From positions 1 to 24,028 of the forward strand of contig CAZQLE010000035.1 of NCBI GenBank assembly GCA_964593905.1: a DNA stretch of 24,028 bases, in the 5' to 3' direction. This DNA is from CAZQLE01 sp964593905 (lineage in GTDB: Bacteria > Chloroflexota > Anaerolineae > Anaerolineales > Anaerolineaceae). Position numbers and translations under genes: made by a program. Positions 21,066 through 24,028 of the stretch are shown here, piece after piece. The first letter of the stretch is position 1; each line of letters opens with the position of its first letter. The notes under the pieces are model-generated. The model did no database searches and was not told where the DNA came from. It saw nothing but the letters and a program-made list of their open reading frames with translations.

Positions 21066-22202
21066 ATGAAGATACAACGCTCGCTGCTCTCTCAGATCCA
21101 AGATTTGCTCATCCCGGGCAAGGTGCTGGTTCTTTACGGGCCGCGCCAGGTAGGGAAGACTACGCTGGCTAATGATTTGATCCACGCAGTGCCGCTGCGC
21201 AGCCGGATGATCAATGCAGATGAGCTGGTCTACCGTGAAGCACTGGCCAGCCAGAGCCGTCAGCGGCTGGGTGAAGTGTTGCGCGACGCTGAACTGCTGG
21301 TCATTGATGAAGCTCAGCGTGTACCCAATATTGGGCTCAATCTAAAAATCCTGATCGATAGTTTCCCCGGGGCGGTTATCCTCGCCACGGGTTCGGCTTC
21401 TTTTGACCTGGCGAATAAAATCAGTGAGCCGTTAACCGGGCGCACTTTGACCTTCAACATGTATCCGGTCAGTTATGGCGAAATTCGCCAGACCTTTGGC
21501 GCACTTGAAGCGCGCGCACAGTTGGAGCGCTGGCTAATCTGGGGCGGGTATCCGCTGATTGCCATGCAAGAAAACCCCGCCCTGCGGGAGCGTCTGCTGG
21601 GCGAAATCGTGGGTTCGTATCTTTATCGGGATATTCTGGAACACGAAGGGGTGCGCCGCTCAGATAAAATTGTGGATCTACTGCGCCTGCTGGCGTTTCA
21701 GATCGGCCAGGAAGTATCCATTGCCGAGCTGGCAGCCAGCCTGGGCCTGGGACGCCCGACCGTTGAGCGGTATCTGGATTTGTTGGAAAAGGTGTTTGTC
21801 ATTTTCAGAGTTGGAGGGTTCTCGCGCAACCTGCGCAAAGAGGTCACCAAAAATTGCCGCTATTACTTTTATGATAATGGCATCCGCAACAGCCTGGTCC
21901 AGAACTTCAATCCCTTGAATCTGCGCCAGGATGCCGGGCAGTTGTGGGAGAACTTCCTGTGGGTCGAACGCCGCAAGGCAAATCAAACTGCCTCTCGATT
22001 GGTGAATGCTTATTTTTGGCGCACTTATGATCAAAAGGAAATTGACTGCGTCGAAGAACATGGCGGCAGGTTGTATGGTTATGAATTCAAATGGGGCAGC
22101 AAATCCATCCCAAAGAAAACCAGCCGCGAATTTTTGGAAACCTATCCCGGATCGGAATTATTGTCCATCAACCGCGAAAATTTTGAGAGTTTTCTGGCGT
22201 AG
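21066..22202 (+). CDS. AAA_14 ATPase with DUF4143 C-terminal domain
   Basis: This 378-aa protein has Walker A GPRQVGKT at 25-32, Walker B LLVIDEAQ at 77-84 and the sensor-like ATGSASFDL (107-115), as in AAA_14 ATPases. A winged-helix-like middle follows (SIAELAASLGLGRPTVERYLDLLEK begins near 219). The DUF4143 end contains WENFLWVERRK and EIDCVEE...YGYEFKW, a PD-(D/E)XK-like nuclease pattern. Such proteins are very common in bacteria and archaea, are often carried by mobile or accessory DNA, and lack a settled function. The gene stands alone next to the end of the Rhs array, with an AT-rich upstream region, a palindrome and a leaderless-type promoter. The family call is firm; the role is unknown. 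Confidence 0.9.
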   Translation: MKIQRSLLSQIQDLLIPGKVLVLYGPRQVGKTTLANDLIHAVPLRSRMINADELVYREALASQSRQRLGEVLRDAELLVIDEAQRVPNIGLNLKILIDSFPGAVILATGSASFDLANKISEPLTGRTLTFNMYPVSYGEIRQTFGALEARAQLERWLIWGGYPLIAMQENPALRERLLGEIVGSYLYRDILEHEGVRRSDKIVDLLRLLAFQIGQEVSIAELAASLGLGRPTVERYLDLLEKVFVIFRVGGFSRNLRKEVTKNCRYYFYDNGIRNSLVQNFNPLNLRQDAGQLWENFLWVERRKANQTASRLVNAYFWRTYDQKEIDCVEEHGGRLYGYEFKWGSKSIPKKTSREFLETYPGSELLSINRENFESFLA

Positions 22203-22215
22203 GTCTTCGAACCGC

Positions 22216-22234
22216 CCGGCAGACAGGCTGCCGG
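22216..22234 (+). terminator. stem-loop after the ATPase gene
   Basis: CCGGCAG and CTGCCGG form a perfect 7-bp stem around ACAGG, 14 bp after the ATPase stop. No U tract follows, so intrinsic termination is uncertain. Confidence 0.4.
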
Positions 22235-22297
22235 CGCTTGCCAGAGCAGGATGAACGTCGCCGCTCTTGCTTTGCACCCCACCTGCTCAGCCCGCGG

Positions 22298-22309
22298 TAT
22301 AATGCGCAT
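22298..22309 (+). promoter_or_regulatory. -10 box giving a leaderless tilS mRNA
   Basis: TATAAT at 22298-22303 is followed by six bases and the ATG at 22310. TTGCAC at 22272-22277 is 20 bases upstream, a long but possible -35 spacing. No ribosome binding site is present. Confidence 0.7.
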
Positions 22310-23710
22310 ATGGATCTTTCCATTCCCCTGCATCTGTGCGAACTGAACCCGGCGCGGCCGCTGGTGGTGGGCGTTTCGGGCGGGGCCGACAGCCTGACGC
22401 TGTGCGATCTGCTGCAGCGCGCCGGTTTAAAGCTGGTGGTGGCCCATTTTGATCACCAACTGCGCCCGGCTTCGGCGGCAGACGCGGCCTGGGTGGGCGA
22501 ATTTGCCCGCGCGCGCGGGCTGGCCTTTATGGGCGGGGCGGGGGATGTGAACGCCCAGGCCTGTGAACAGCATCTTTCCATCGAAGAAGCGGCGCGCACC
22601 CTGCGCTACCGCTTTTTGTTTGCCTGCGCCAGCGAGGCGGGTGCGCAGGCGGTGGCGGTGGCGCACACCGCCGATGACCAGGCCGAGACCGTGCTGCTGC
22701 ACCTGCTGCGGGGGGCCGGGCTGGCCGGGCTGAGCGGCATGTCTTTCCGCGCGGTGCTGCCGGTCTGGGATGCGCACCTGCCGCTGGTGCGGCCGCTGCT
22801 GCTCACCTGGCGCAGTGAGATCGAGGCTTACTGCCGCGAACGCGGGCTGACCCCGCGCGAAGATCCCACCAACGCCGAGACCCTTTATCTGCGCAACCGC
22901 ATTCGCCATGAGATCCTCCCGGCCCTGGCCGAAATCAACCCGCAGATCAAGCAGGCCCTGCTGCGCACCGCGCTCAGCACGGCGGCCGATCAGGCCTATC
23001 TGGATGAAGCCGCGGGGCAGGCCTGGGCGCAAGTGCGGCGCGGCGCCGGGGCGGGCTGGCTGGCGCTGGCGCGGGCCGATCTGCTGGCTTTGCCGCCGGC
23101 CTTGCAGCGCCGGGTGCTGCGCCGGGCGTTTTTTGCTCTGCGGCCGGGCGCCGAGCTGGGTTTTGAGGCGGTGGAGGCGGCGCTGGCGCTGGCTGCTGCG
23201 CCCGAACGCCGGCGGGTGAACTGGACCGCCGGGCTGGAGCTGCGCGTGGACCCCGAACAGTTGACCCTGCTGGAAAAAGATGCCCTCCCCGAGCGGGCTG
23301 CGTTTCCCCAGTTGGAGAACGGTGCGCCGCTGGCGCTGACCCTGCCGGGAGCATGGCCGCTGCCCGGCGGCTGGCGGCTGGCGGCGGAAGTGGTGGAAAC
23401 TGCGCCGCCCGGCGCACCCTGGCCATCGGCGGACCCGTTTGAGGCCTGGCTGGATGCCGACCAACTGCCAGGTGCGCTCAGCCTGCGCCCGCCGCGGCCC
23501 GGTGACCGGTTTTATCCGCTGGGGCTGGGGGGGCGCAGCCAGAAGCTCTCCGATTTCTGGGTAAATGAACATCTGCCGCGCGAACTGCGTGCGCGCTATC
23601 CGCTGCTGCTGGCCGGCGAACGGGTGGCGTGGGTGCCCGGTTTTCGCCCGGCCGATTTCTGCCGGGTGACGGCTCAGACGCGGCGCTGGCTGCATCTGAC
23701 GCTTAAATAA
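22310..23710 (+). CDS. tilS: tRNA(Ile)-lysidine synthetase
   Basis: TilS attaches lysine to C34 of the CAU-anticodon tRNA-Ile, so that it reads AUA and is charged with isoleucine. The 466-aa protein has the ATP-PPi loop VSGGADS (22-28), AHFDHQLRP (45-53), HTADDQAETVLLHLLRG and the EDPTN block. The C-terminal TilS domain follows (RPPRPGDRFYPLG...SQKLSDFWVNEHLPR). I start at ATG 22310, not 22238: the protein then begins in the usual way just before the PP-loop, and the promoter -10 box lies inside the longer reading. Length fits the family. It is very GC-rich and ends at a strong terminator. It is normally essential, and no ftsH or hpt neighbour is present. Confidence 0.95.
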   Translation: MDLSIPLHLCELNPARPLVVGVSGGADSLTLCDLLQRAGLKLVVAHFDHQLRPASAADAAWVGEFARARGLAFMGGAGDVNAQACEQHLSIEEAARTLRYRFLFACASEAGAQAVAVAHTADDQAETVLLHLLRGAGLAGLSGMSFRAVLPVWDAHLPLVRPLLLTWRSEIEAYCRERGLTPREDPTNAETLYLRNRIRHEILPALAEINPQIKQALLRTALSTAADQAYLDEAAGQAWAQVRRGAGAGWLALARADLLALPPALQRRVLRRAFFALRPGAELGFEAVEAALALAAAPERRRVNWTAGLELRVDPEQLTLLEKDALPERAAFPQLENGAPLALTLPGAWPLPGGWRLAAEVVETAPPGAPWPSADPFEAWLDADQLPGALSLRPPRPGDRFYPLGLGGRSQKLSDFWVNEHLPRELRARYPLLLAGERVAWVPGFRPADFCRVTAQTRRWLHLTLK

Positions 23711-23743
23711 CAATCCCGCCCCAAAAAGGACGGGATTGTTTTT
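23709..23743. terminator. Rho-independent terminator between tilS and the convergent gene
   Basis: AACAATCCCG (23709-23718) pairs perfectly with CGGGATTGTT (23731-23740), followed by further T bases. On the opposite strand the hairpin is followed by ATTT, so it may serve both convergent genes. Confidence 0.88.
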
Positions 23744-23755
23744 GTCTGTTTTCAA

Positions 23756-24028
23756 TCAGGCTTCGGGGGTGTCTTCACCGGCCAGTTTGCGCAGCTTAAG
23801 GCCAATTTCGCGCCACTGAATCTTGGAGATGCCCAACTTCTGGCGGATTCTGTCGCGGTCTTCGCCGCTGCGCCAGTCGTTCAGCGCGCAGGTCCAGCGG
23901 CACATGTCAAACGAAAGGTGTTTGCTCAACCCGGCGGCCCGGCCGATATCTTCCAGCAGATATTCCAGGCGACGCGGCGACCAGGGAAACAGGCGGTCGC
24001 CGGGCTGGTACTGGGCGGCGTATTCTTG
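23756..24028 (-). CDS. tyrosine-recombinase-like protein, C-terminal part, catalytic residues degenerate
   Basis: Only the last 90 residues lie in the window; the 5' end is beyond 24028. The arrangement RLFPWSPRRLEYLLEDIG, LSFDMCRWTCAL and RIRQKLGISKIQW follows the C-terminal fold of XerC/D-type integrases (H-x-x-R-H-T helix, then the LGH helix). The Arg of the HxxR motif is kept, but the His three residues before it is Asp, the LGH motif reads LGIS, and no nucleophilic Tyr follows within the usual distance (WREIGLKLRKLA instead). It is thus either an inactive, domesticated recombinase fold used for DNA binding or a related but different protein. It ends just after the terminator shared with tilS. 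Confidence 0.55.
   Translation of the reverse strand, partial: QEYAAQYQPGDRLFPWSPRRLEYLLEDIGRAAGLSKHLSFDMCRWTCALNDWRSGEDRDRIRQKLGISKIQWREIGLKLRKLAGEDTPEA

Noticed and set aside
22238..22309. Longer tilS reading with 24 more residues
   Set aside because: The extra segment contains the promoter -10 box and is unlike TilS N termini.
22427..23755. 442-codon antisense frame under tilS
   Set aside because: Composition artefact of a very GC-rich gene, low-complexity Arg/Gln/Pro protein, and overlaps a certain gene.

Overview
The window looks like a chromosomal segment of a Chloroflexota bacterium, most likely an Anaerolineae relative. This is a family-level impression from a DUF5317 membrane protein, an endonuclease-type MutL, a REC-CpaE fusion, and the style of the Rhs core; I could run no database search. 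Housekeeping genes are GC-rich. Between 10.28 and 20.57 kb lie AT-rich islands separated by short GC-rich repeats.

Left part, 1-4110, + strand: the end of a DUF5317 membrane protein, a 106-aa unknown and an HD-GYP c-di-GMP phosphodiesterase. A structured 360-bp gap follows, then a ROK fructokinase and a class I mannose-6-phosphate isomerase, a hexose-phosphate pair. A bidirectional terminator separates these from the RNase P RNA gene on the - strand, which has a clear promoter. Next are a MoaD/ThiS-like protein (-), mutL (+) and degV (+), then a - strand operon of a REC-CpaE fusion followed by a sirtuin.

Centre, 10281-20567, + strand: an array of seven promoterless, 5'-truncated Rhs (YD-repeat) C-terminal toxin cassettes. 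Each has a short piece of the same GC-rich Rhs core (ending near DPTGH), a different AT-rich toxin tip, and a small immunity-type gene with its own ribosome binding site. The tip/partner pairs are: two hydrophobic tips with multi-pass membrane proteins; an HH-type nuclease with a double-CXXCG protein, present twice as a 1673-bp tandem duplication; an HNH-like tip with a SUKH/SMI1 protein; a WHH-type tip with a DUF2019-like protein; and an unrecognised tip with a lipoprotein. No full-length rhs gene and no secretion gene lies in the window, so this reads as a cassette reservoir. The repeats record how it evolved: a hybrid core that locates an unequal crossover to 35 bp, a second shared 264-bp pre-toxin module, near-identical 296-bp cores 6 kb apart, and a decayed core relic at the right edge.

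Right part, 20568-24028: a terminator and non-coding DNA, an AAA_14/DUF4143 ATPase, tilS, a strong terminator and the end of a degenerate tyrosine-recombinase-like gene (-). mutL, the ATPase gene and tilS all have a -10 box exactly six bases before ATG, which predicts leaderless mRNAs. This also corrects the tilS start to 22310.
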